A stretch of DNA of 64,000 nt from Symbiodinium natans. Taxonomy: Eukaryota > Sar > Dinophyceae > Suessiales > Symbiodiniaceae. The notes beneath the pieces were generated by a model. That model did no database searches. It had not been told where the DNA came from and saw only the letters and a list, made by a program, of their open reading frames with translations. Within the stretch, counting starts at the first letter, position 1. The number at the start of each line of letters is the position of its first letter. Shown piece after piece: positions 35,481 to 44,290 of the stretch. The DNA lies in contig CAJNDS010000550.1 in assembly GCA_905221605.1 (NCBI GenBank), positions 7,501 through 71,500 of the forward strand. Reading direction: 5' to 3'. The position numbers and the translations under genes are program-made.

Positions 35481-36441
35481 TAAACCCCCAAGCCCCTCAA
35501 CCCTTCGACCCCTAAACCCCTAAAACCCTAAAACCCTACCCCCCTACACCCCTACAGCCCTACACCCGTAAACCCCCAACCCCTAACCCGGGAAGGGTTT
35601 TTGTTTTTGTCGCGGGTGCTTTGTTGTTGTGGGTGCGGGGCGCGTTGTTTTATTCTGCGGATGCGGGGGCGCTTTGTTGTTTTTGCTGCGGGTGCGGGGG
35701 AGCGTTTCTGTTTTGCTGTGGGTGCGGGGGCACCGCGCGCCAGGTCACTCATTCACCCGGGGGCGTCCCCGGAAAAAGCACCACAGCAAAAAAGGACTCA
35801 CAACAGCAAAAAACACATGGGTTCCACCCGGTACCCTAAATCCCTAACCCCTAAACCCCAAACCCTACCTAAATGCAAGCGCTGGCAGGGTTTGGATTCT
35901 TACTTCCTTCCGTGTTAGGGCTTAGGACTGGCTTATACGGAGAGTCGTCTACTAGAAACCCTCTAAACATCCCCATAGCGCGGCTTACTCAACCTACACT
36001 TACGAGGTCCAGGGCTTCCTAAGCCCTACGGTCGTGCGAAGTGTCTGGCCTTCGTCTGGTTCCCTTCTTATGTAACCAACCCACAACCCTGAGCTAAACA
36101 GCCAAACCCCCCCAAGTCCTCACCCCTTGAACCTTATATGCTACAGGAGGCCGGTGGCCTCTGTATCTGTCACCCTTGTACCTTCATATAGCCCCTAGAA
36201 CATAATAAGAACCCGAAGGTATGCCCCTATGAACAGAAACCCTACTTAAAGAGACCACCAACCCTTAAACCTCCTTAACCCCTAAACCCTAAACCCTAAT
36301 CCACATAGAGAGCAACGCCTGCACGCTTCGATCAGGTGGAAAATTATTGGCCTCTACTGGGGTTCCCTCCCAACAGTCAGGTTACTGCACTTCACACACA
36401 TCCCTCCCAACAGACAGGTCGCATCATCTAGGTAATCATAT

Positions 36442-36543
36442 GGGTGGTTGTCAAAGTTATGGTCCCTTTTGGGGTCCCTAATATGATAGGGCACCTAATG
36501 TTTTGGGTGTCCACAAAGGGACCCTAAGTTTGACAACTACCCG
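36442..36543. mobile_element. Small inverted-repeat element, family B copy 2
   Basis: Left GGGTGGTTGTCAAAGTTATG, right near complement TAAGTTTGACAACTACCC. The interior has GGTCCCTTTTGGGGTCCC, as in copy 1. The element ends 13 bp before family D copy 1. Confidence 0.7.
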
Positions 36544-36556
36544 TATCATAATAATG

Positions 36557-36635
36557 AGGGTACCCTTTTTGGGGTTGGTTACTTTGTATGGGAACCTTGA
36601 ACCCCCAACGAAGGAGGGTACCACTGGGCTGCCCT
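36557..36635. mobile_element. Dispersed element family D copy 1
   Basis: Begins GGGTACCCTTTTTGGGGTTG, has TACTTTGTATGGGAACCTTG in the middle, and ends AGGGTACCACTGGGCTGCCC. Its ends contain the complementary words GGGTACC/GGTACCC. Related copies: 43449-43538, 49000-49078, 62408-62486 and a partial one at 48926-48976. Confidence 0.6.
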
Positions 36636-36704
36636 AAGTCATGACAGGGACCGCACAAGGGACACGCGCTTCGAGAGCTGACTCACCTACAGGGGGTTTA
36701 GGGT

Positions 36705-37046
36705 TTAGGGTTTTGGGTTTAGGGTTTCGGGTTCGTGTTTGCCTTGACTGGCTAGGATGCCTCCATTGAGACGTTGCGTCTTGAGATGGGCCAGATACGC
36801 TTGCACGGTCATGGCAGGAAGTCCCATGCTCACACCAACCCGTGTACCTACGGTCCCACTGAGGGTTGCCGCCTCCAAACCCTTGAGCAGCTGCGGGCGC
36901 ATTGCCCTTGTAACCGTTTTGCTGGGGACATCCAGCATTGCTATGCTCCTGTACCCTTCGACGACCCATGGAACCTTGCCCATCGGTACTGACAGATTGC
37001 CACGCCATAGCAACGGAGCGTGGTGCCGGGCAAGAATTATGAGCAC
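36705..37046 (-). pseudogene. Non-LTR (LINE) reverse-transcriptase fragment
   Basis: The minus frame is open for 113 codons with no clear start of its own. The product contains GYRSIAMLDVPSKTVTRAMR, which resembles the N-terminal finger/palm entry of LINE reverse transcriptases (the 'YRPISLL...K' motif). After a further segment comes GVSMGLPAMTVQAYLAHLK, which resembles the helix before the first catalytic aspartate. The frame then runs into telomere-like sequence at about 36740, just where the palm catalytic motif would be expected. The piece is far too short for a LINE protein and lies between family B/D elements. It is a decayed remnant; family membership rests on remembered motif shape, not on a search. 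Confidence 0.5.
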
Positions 37047-37055
37047 AATAGGGAA

Positions 37056-37154
37056 GTGTGCAATTTCGAACCATGGTGCCGTTTGGGGTCACTAGTAAAA
37101 GGCGGCCCCTGATATTTAGGGTACCCAAAAGGGACCATCATTGTGAGAACTGAC
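37056..37154. mobile_element. Diverged family B copy 3
   Basis: The right part, GGGTACCCAAAAGGGACCAT followed by CATTGTGAGAACTGACC, corresponds to the family B right end. The left part (ACCATGGTGCCGTTTGGGGT) pairs only imperfectly. It also shares GGCGGCCCCTGATATTTAGG with the GGTGGCCCCTAGTACTTAGG of copy 4. Confidence 0.45.
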
Positions 37155-38448
37155 CATATATGATATTCTCAGTAGACCCTGAACACTAACCCAATTCATC
37201 AGCACCAACGCTAAACCCTAAATCCTAAATCCTAAGCCCTAAACCCTACAGGGCAGATATGGGCTACTGTGGAGACTAACCCATGGTCTCCTCGTCCATG
37301 AGCTCAGCTCCCGCCAAGTCGACCCACGGAAAGCGCTCCGCGACCCTAGAGTTAAAAGGTGGAGAACGCGAGGAGTCTTGGGGTTTAGGGTGGGTTTAGG
37401 GTTTAGGGTTTAGGGTTTAGGGTTTAGGGTTTAAGGGGTTTAGGGGTTTAGGCAGTTAGGGTGTAGGCATTAGAGGTTGCATTGGTTTAGGGGCTTCAGG
37501 GTTTGGGAGAGGAGTTTAGGGCTATTCGGGCTTGGGGTTTGGGGTTCGGCCCAGGTCACTTTCATTCTTGGGCTCCGAGCTCCTACAGGTTCATAAGGCC
37601 CCTAACTCATCAGAGTTTAAGGTTTAGGGTTTAGGGTTCAGGGTTTTCGGGCTTGCAGGTTTGCAACAGGAGCACCATATATGCTATGTGTCCCACGCCA
37701 CGCACACTACACGCCTCGTGCGGCCTAGGAACAAAAAGAGGATCCCTTTTCGTACAATGAGACTGAGAAGGAAACCTAACCTCTAGAAAAAGTAAACCTG
37801 AAGGCTCTACTGTACTTCCTTCTTGAGATACCCGACTATGATCCCCAAAAAGCAAAAACCACGAGAGACCCCCACTGAGTCTTCAAAGCAGGCCCTTGAG
37901 GGGCGAACCGTTTAAGGTTTCAGGTCCCACAGCAGCTGTTTGTTCTTGTGTGCTGCACACTCCAAGCCATAGCCCTACATCCTAAACCTCCTAAAACCTA
38001 AACCAGCCCTAAACTCACCTGCATCAAAAATCTTGCACTGCACGTCCTGCAAGCGCTGCAAGCCCTGATGTGAGATGCCTTGCAGAACCTCCAGCATCAA
38101 ACCCTTACACAGTCAACCTAAACAGTCAACCGGTCCTCTTCCAACCTCCACCCACCCAATTTCAGGTCAGCGTTTCGGACTTCACGTTTGGGGGCCCAGC
38201 TCGAAACCCAGACCCCTCAACCCTGAACCCAACATATCTGAGTCATGCCGCCCTTTTGCAACTGAGAGCAGTGCTTGCGCTTGCGGCCCCCAACTGACCT
38301 GGGCTTAAGGATTTGAAGGATTCTAGGTCTTCATTTGTTCGCTGTTTTGATGTCGAAACAGGGTTGAGAAGTTTTGGGTTTAGGGGTGGTTGAGGGTTTG
38401 AGGGCTTCGGGGTTCAGGAAGTTCAGAGTTAAGGGTTTAGGGTTTAGG
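37155..38448. repeat. Mosaic of telomere-like arrays and spacers, block 9
   Basis: The main array is 37380-37450 (+). Degenerate words follow to 37660. The spacer 37660-38390 has short open frames (37631-37855 minus, 38070-38308 plus) that I do not recognise. Confidence 0.55.
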
Positions 38449-38650
38449 TGTGGACCTGAGGCTTTAGTGCTAAAGTAGGGTTCATGGTACATTGCCCGTT
38501 GAAGCTGTTTTCAAAGCCTCTCTAAGGGTTTAGGGTTTAGGGTTTAGGGTTTAGGGTTTAGGGTAGTTTGTGTGGACCTGAGGCTTTAGTGCTAAAGTAG
38601 GGTTCATGGTACATTGCCCATTGAAGCTGTTTTTAAGGCCTCTCTAAGGG
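38449..38650. repeat. Direct duplication of an 80-bp segment with a TTTAGGG array between copies
   Basis: Segment 38449-38530 recurs at 38571-38652 with only a few substitutions. Both begin TGTGGACCTGAGGCTTTAG and end CCTCTCTAAGGGTTT. Between them lies a TTTAGGG array (38524-38567). The repeat unit is therefore spacer plus array. Confidence 0.85.
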
Positions 38651-38669
38651 TTTTAGGGTTTAGGGTTTA

Positions 38670-38772
38670 CCCCTTATATACCCCCCATATACCCTAGAAA
38701 AGCAAAAGGGCCCATACTTCAGAGCCCTCCAAAGAAGGTAAAGGACCTTAGTAAGGGATCATGTAATACCAC
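38670..38772. mobile_element. Truncated family C copy 3
   Basis: Matches the inner and right parts of family C (TATACCCTA, AAGGGCCCATACTTCAGA, CCAAAGAAGGTAAAGGACC, AAGGGATCATGTAATACCAC). The left terminal repeat is absent: a TTTAGGG array runs directly into the internal sequence at about 38670. Confidence 0.55.
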
Positions 38773-38871
38773 TCGTAGACTAAGAGGGCTAGAGGCTTCA
38801 TACGGTTTAGGGCTAACCCTTAAACTCCAAACCCTATGGCCTGGATCCCCGCCCCGAACCCTCGGCCCCCC

Positions 38872-39116
38872 TAAACCCTAAACCCTAAACCCTAAACCCT
38901 AAACCCTAAACCCTAAACCCTAAACCCTAAACCCTAAACCCTAAACCCTAAACCCTAAACCCTAAACCCTAAAAACCCCTAAAACCCTAACCCTAAACCC
39001 TAAACCCTAAACCCTAAACCCTAAACCCTAAACCCTAACCCTAAACCCTAAACCCTAAACCCTAAACCCTAAACCCTAAACCCTAAACCCTAAACCCTAA
39101 ACCCTAAACCCTAAAC
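38872..39116 (-). repeat. Long telomere-like CCCTAAA array
   Basis: About 34 units with three aberrant joints: AAAAACCCC near 38970, and CCCTAACCC near 38987 and 39034. Between joints the units are exact. Confidence 0.93.
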
Positions 39117-39272
39117 AGGGTCTGGCCGAGGCAGCCCAGTGACAGAGTAGGAAGGCGCCGGAAGGATTGGATGTCGAGCTCCTCGCGCAGTTTAGGGTTT
39201 CCAAAGGGCTTGTCGGCTTAAAAGCGGTGATCTTAAGGGAATTCAAACCATCCTTTGCAGGGAACGCGGGGG

Positions 39273-39512
39273 CCTAAACCCTAAACCCTAAACCCTAAAC
39301 CCTAAACCCTAAACCCTAAACCCTAAACCCTAAACCCTAAACCCTAAACCCTAAACCCTAAACCTAAACCCTAAACCCTAAACCCTAAACCCTAAACCCT
39401 AAACCCTAAACCCTAAACCCTAAACCCTAAACCCTAAACCCTACCCTAAACCCTACCCTAAACCCTAAACCCTAAACCCTAAACCCTAAACCCTAAACCC
39501 TAAACCCTAAAC
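39273..39512 (-). repeat. Long telomere-like CCCTAAA array
   Basis: About 34 units with few aberrant joints (CCTAAACCTAAA near 39361, and CCCTACCCTAAA twice near 39443-39458). It is separated from the preceding array by about 155 bp of unique spacer. Confidence 0.93.
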
Positions 39513-40772
39513 GCCCTAAACCTACTCCGGGTCCTAGTCCTGCATCTCAAAAGTTTGGGTTGAGGGCTTACAGGGTCAACTGTAGGGTTCTGGGGTCACT
39601 GCAGGGTTCTAGAGGGTTCTAAGGTCAACTTGGGGTCAGCTTCGCGCTCTGGGGAGTAAGAGGGCTGTTTCAGGACTGACTGACATACACGCAGGGCATG
39701 CAAATTAGGGTTGGGGGTTTAGGGTTTAGGGTTCAGGGTTTAGGGTTTAAGGTTTATGGGGCTTCGAACGCTTGACTTCGTTCGACAACGGGCGTGTAGA
39801 GTAACTGCATGCCATGACAGAGAAGGTTGGACAGGAACAGGAATGAGATGGCAGAGTATGAGGCTAAACATGGGCGCAACAGCCCGAGGTGGTAAACCTG
39901 TGAGCAAGCAGACATGTTTGCACTACTGCCCTAAACCCTAAACCCTAAACCCTAACCCTAAACCCTAAACCCTGAACCCTGAACCTTAAACCCTAAACAC
40001 TAACCCCTGAACCCTAAACCCAACCCCTCAGCGTGGCCGAGAGCCTCGGCCAGCCTGGCATGGAGGTCAAAGCCTTGATGGTGGAGCGCCTGCTCGGCCC
40101 TAAACCCCAAACCCTCAACCCTAAACCCCTAACCCTAAATCCGAAACCCCAGGCCCAAACCCTAAACCAAAGACCCGAAACCCCAAACCCTAAAACCCCG
40201 AACCCCTATCCCGAAACCCCAAACCCCAAAACCTAAACCCCAAACCCCAAACCCTAAACCCCAAACCCCAAACCCTCAACCCCAAACCCTACGCCCCTGC
40301 AGGTTCAGGCTTCAGGGCTAACCTTACACTGTATGGTGCCTGAAGGGTTTTGGGGCTTTGCGGTTTGTATGGTTTACAGGTTTGTGTTGGGTTTATATGC
40401 AGGGTTGATATGTAGGGCTGATAGGTTTAGGGTTTGTATGTATGTCGAGTTGATATGCTTTGTAGGGTTTGCGTGTATAAGGTGGATGGGCGTAGGTTTC
40501 CTGACTCTGCCTAGAAGCCTTACTTACAAGCAGTTTTTGGATTCAGGACTTAGCTATTAAAGCCTTGTCTCTGCTTCCAGCCGCACTTCCAGCCTGTCAA
40601 CCTTGCAGGCCGTTTTCAGGAACCCCATAATGCTTCATCTGCCAGTTGACGGCTGGGAGGGCAGAGCACCAGTCTGTTCTTAAATATAACCCAGAATCTG
40701 TTAAAGTGATTCGCAACTTAAAGGCCCAGAAGACCTTGCAGGAGCAGAAGACGCCCCCTGCCGCCGCACAGC

Positions 40773-40852
<80 letters not shown>

Positions 40853-42271
40853 CCGCTCCCTTCTCCAAACCGAACGATTCCTCTCCACATGGTCCTGCTA
40901 GGGCCTATGGATACCACAGACCAGCAACGTTGGTTGATCGTTGCATCGATGGTGTGGGCACAGGGCTTCGGGTTTAGGGTTCCGCAAAGCAACACAGTGA
41001 GGCTGAGCAACTGCCCCGGCCTCGGTAGGGCCGTCGCCCCAACCTGGCCGCCAAGATCTCCAAACATCAGTTCATCTCAAGCCTGAAATCCCATTCCATC
41101 CTAGGCCCGCCAGCTATTAAGAAGACAGCTGTGTAAACATCTTCCGCGTGAGCTGCAGTTGCAAGGGTTTATAACGTCCAGGGACTAGGGCTTAGAAGTG
41201 CTGTTGCCGATCACGCAAGGCCCTAAACCAAAGCCCTAAGGCTGAACCCTTGAACCCCCAAACGCCTCACATCTGCAGACGCCCGATGTTTTCGTCTCGC
41301 AACCACCCCAGACCGAAGACCCTAAACCCTCAACTGCCATAAGTCCTAACCCGCAAGCCCCAAAGCCGCTGAGCAAACCCGAAACCCAAAACCCAAAACC
41401 CTAGACCCTAAACCCTGAGCCCTAAACCCTAAACCCTGCCAAACAACTCAAGCGCCACATCTCGCGCATGGAAAGTTCCACAAGCCTGCAGCTGTTGAGC
41501 TCAACTCCAAGAACCAGAAACCCGGAACCAAAAAAAACCTAGCCAGAAACCCGAAACCCTATAAGATTCAAGCCCTACCCAAGAATCCCTAAAACCCTAA
41601 CTTAACCGAACCCTGAACCCTAAGCCCCTAAACCCTAAACCCTAAACCCTAAACCCTAAACCCTGAACCCTGAACCCTGAACCCTGAACCCTGAACCCTG
41701 AACCCTGAACCCTGAACCTCGAGCGAGGAAGCCGCCGGCATGCCCAGAAGCGGCAGCCGCGACGCCAGCGCGCTCGATGAGCACGGGACGGACCCCCTGG
41801 CTCCGAAGGGCGGAGGGGTTTAGGGTTTAGGGTTTAGGGTTTAGGGTTTAGGGTTTAGGGTTTAGGGTTTAGGGTTTAGGGTTTAGGGTTTAGGGTTTAG
41901 GGTTTAGGAGTCGAGGAGTTGAGGAGGAGAGGAGTAGAGGAGTAAAGAAAGGAGCTGAGGAGTTGAGGAGTTCAGGAGCTGAGGAGCTGGGGAGTTGAGG
42001 AGCTGGGGAGTTGAGGAGCTGAGGGTTTAGGTTTGAGGTTTTGATTGAGGCTTCAGGGGGTGTTGGGGTCTTTTTGGGATTGGGGAGGTCTTTGGGAGGG
42101 GGGGGGGTGGGGTTTGGGGGGAATAACCTTATTCTTGATTGGGTTATTGGGCTGAAAGCGGGTGAGTAGGCGTTTAGGGTTTATTTGGGTCGTTCGCGAT
42201 TGAGCGGTTGAGGATGGCCCGAAACCGTGACGACCCCGAAACCTGAAAATTAAGCCTGTAGGGCTTCAATT
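39513..42271. repeat. Mosaic of telomere-like arrays and spacers, block 10
   Basis: Arrays: 39716-39760 (+), 39930-40025 (-), 40098-40290 (-, mostly CCCCAAA/CCCTAAA), 41625-41720 (-, ending in CCCTGAA repeats), 41817-41908 (+). GAGGAGTTGAGGAG-type repeats lie at 41905-42030. The spacers 40320-40760 and 40860-41400 hold no recognised gene. Confidence 0.75.
40774..40849. repeat. Poly-C tract of 76 bases
   Basis: An uninterrupted C run, the longest homopolymer in the window. Overlapping frames give polyproline or polyglycine and are not genes. Confidence 0.95.
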
Positions 42272-42414
42272 GGTAGTTACATGGTCCCTTGGTATGGGCC
42301 CTTAAATGGGAAGCCCTTCTATACCCCATGTATACCCTATAAAACCCATGGGCCCACACTTCGAAAACCTTTAAAGAAGGAAAGGGACCGTGCTATGGGA
42401 CCATGCAAGTACCC
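42272..42414. mobile_element. Small inverted-repeat element, family C copy 2
   Basis: A 143-bp copy. The left end GGTAGTTACATGGTCCCTTG pairs with the right end GGGACCATGCAAGTACC. The interior shares TATACCCTATA, GGGCCCA and CCTTTAAAGAAGG with copy 1. Confidence 0.65.
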
Positions 42415-42534
42415 TAAACCCTCAACCCTAAGCCCCAAACCCTAAACCCTAAACCCGAAACCCGAAACCCTAAACCCTAAACCCTAAACCAACTGGTGGG
42501 CAGGGGGTTGAGGGTCTTAGCGTCGTAGGGCCTC

Positions 42535-42760
42535 TTAGGGCCTCTTAGGGCCCCTTAGAGGGCCTCTTAGGGCCTTAGGGCCGTTTAGGACCTTAGGGCC
42601 TTGGGGCCTTAGGGCCTTAGGGCCTTAGGGCCTTAGAGCCTAGGACCTTAGGGCCTTAGGGCCTTAGGGCCTTAGAGCCTTAGGGCCTTAGGGCCTTAGG
42701 GCCTTAGGGCCTTAAAACTTTAGGGCCTTAGGGCCTTGGGGCCTTAGGGCCTTAAGACCC
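42535..42760 (+). repeat. Tandem GGCCTTA array
   Basis: About 30 copies of GGGCCTTA or close variants. It may derive from TTTAGGG units by local change, since TTAGGG is retained across unit junctions. Confidence 0.85.
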
Positions 42761-42799
42761 TTCGAGCCCCCTAGGTAGGGTCTTATGGTCTTACGGTCT

Positions 42800-43448
42800 T
42801 AGTTTTAGGGTCATACAGTCGAGGGCGGAGCGTCTTAGATTTCAGGGTCCCCAACCCCAGTTCCGGCAACCTTCAGGGACAGGAAGTAGGCGGTCGCGCA
42901 GCCCACAATGCCGCCCCCGCAGATCACCACTTCCTCACGAGCTGTTGCAGCTTTCGCGCGCCCAGGAGGGTGCTAAACCCTAAACCCTAAAAACTAAACC
43001 CTAAACCCGAAACCCTAAACCCCTAAACCCTGAACCCTGAACCCTGAACACTAAACCGCATAACGAAGCTCCTACACCTCAATCCAACTTAAACTCTCGT
43101 GGAACTTGGCAACTGGATCATACAAGCCAGACCCCTCAGCTGCAAAACCCAAGACGGCGCATTGTCAAAGGAAGCTTCCCCTCTAAACCTCTTAACACTC
43201 CCGTAAACCCTAAAACCCCCTAAACCCCAACCCTAAACCCCTAACCCTAGACCCTAAACCCGAAACCCTAAGCCCTAAATCCTAAGCCCCTCAACAGGAC
43301 GTGTTCAGTGCTGCAGACACAGGGTCAGGAGACGGAGCCCTGCGGTGAAGTCACACCACCCAACTCAGCCCCTTAGGGTTTAGGGTTTAGGGTTTGGGGT
43401 TGGGGGTTTGGGGTTTGGGGTTTGGGGTTTAGGTTTATATTACAACAA
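42800..43448. repeat. Mosaic block 11
   Basis: Arrays: 42975-43060 (-), 43200-43285 (-, degenerate), 43374-43435 (+, TTTGGGG-rich). The spacer 43065-43195 is unassigned. Confidence 0.7.
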
Positions 43449-43538
43449 GGGTACCCTTTTTGTTGGAAGGGATTGGCTACTTAACAGAAAGGGAACCTTG
43501 AACAAGAAAAAGGAAGAAGGGTACCACACTGGGCTACC
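43449..43538. mobile_element. Dispersed element family D copy 2
   Basis: Begins GGGTACCCTTTTTGTTGGAA, has AAAGGGAACCTTGAAC in the middle, and ends AGGGTACCACACTGGGCTACC. Confidence 0.6.
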
Positions 43539-43581
43539 GGTCAAGAGCCTCCAAAGCGAGAGTGCTGCTCGAGTTTTTGCA

Positions 43582-43648
43582 TGCTGTCTCAATTGCGCGC
43601 GTCCGCCTCCAACACGCGCGAGTGTGAAGTGCGCCCCTTGAGACAGCA
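43582..43648. mobile_element. Small inverted-repeat element, family I copy 1
   Basis: A 67-bp unit with ends TGCTGTCTCAA and TTGAGACAGCA. The interior is GC-rich, with CGCGCGTCCGCCTCC and a CGCGCGAGTGTGAAGTGCGC word. Confidence 0.55.
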
Positions 43649-43806
43649 CGCAATTATTCACGCAGCACGCAACTCGAGGCAGCATGCAGTAGCAGCCACA
43701 GATTTTACTTGAACTTAACAAAATACCTTCACAGTGAATCTGGATCACCAAAGGGTGAGTGCACTCTGCATGCTGTCTGCGGGTGGATGCTGCATGAATT
43801 TAAGCA

Positions 43807-43873
43807 TGCTGTCTCAATTGCGCGCGTCCGCCTCCTGCACGCACGAGTGTGAGATGCGCCCCGTGAGGCAGCA
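43807..43873. mobile_element. Small inverted-repeat element, family I copy 2
   Basis: The left 30 bases match copy 1 (TGCTGTCTCAATTGCGCGCG onward), and the right end is GTGAGGCAGCA. Family-like words (GCATGCTGTCTGC, GAGGCAGCATGC) also occur at about 43675-43795. Confidence 0.55.
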
Positions 43874-44035
43874 AGGCTGGGGAGGCCTTAGAACCAAGAA
43901 CCCTAAACCCTAAACCCTAAACCCTAAACCCCCCTAAACCCTTCACCCTAAGCCCGAACTTTCAACCACCGGGAATGCTGCTGAGAGTGCCTTTGCATCG
44001 GCCATGGCGTCGCTCGACGACGAAGGCTCTAGGAA

Positions 44036-44290
44036 GTTTAGGGAGTAGGGTTTCGGGGTTTGGGGGTTTAGGGGGTTTAGGGGGTTTAGGGGGTTTAGGG
44101 GGTTTAGGGGGTTTAGGGGGTTTAGGGGGTTTAGGGGGTTTAGGGTTTAGGGGTTTAGGGGGTTTAGGGGGTTTAGGGTTTAGGGTTTAGGGGTTTAGGG
44201 GGTTTAGGGGGTTTAGGGGGTTTAGGGGGGTTTAGGGGGGTTTAGGGGGTTTAGGGGGTTCAGGGGGTTTAGGGGGTTTAGGCCTTGGGG
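44036..44290 (+). repeat. Homogenised 9-bp variant array TTTAGGGGG
   Basis: About 26 copies, mostly TTTAGGGGG with short returns to TTTAGGG (near 44140 and 44180) and some TTTAGGGGGG. The 9-mer keeps a GGLGGL reading frame open, which explains the glycine/leucine frame here. Confidence 0.9.

Larger units (their letters stand above)
33305..36430. repeat. Mosaic of telomere-like arrays and spacers, block 8
   Basis: Arrays: 33305-33460 (-, with CCCTAAG and CCCCAAA runs), 33580-33650 (+), 34038-34190 (+), 34298-34420 (-), 35335-35480 (-, 8-bp variant). Spacers such as 34425-34900, 35090-35330 and 35590-36290 show degenerate words only. GTGCGGGGGCGC-type repeats occur at 35605-35730. No gene is recognised. 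Confidence 0.75.

Noticed and set aside
36634-37128. 164-codon minus frame overlapping the reverse-transcriptase fragment
   Set aside because: The product has no motif; the overlapping 113-codon frame carries the reverse-transcriptase-like words.
40597-41086. 146- and 156-codon frames on opposite strands
   Set aside because: Both owe their length to the 76-bp poly-C tract (polyproline/polyglycine).
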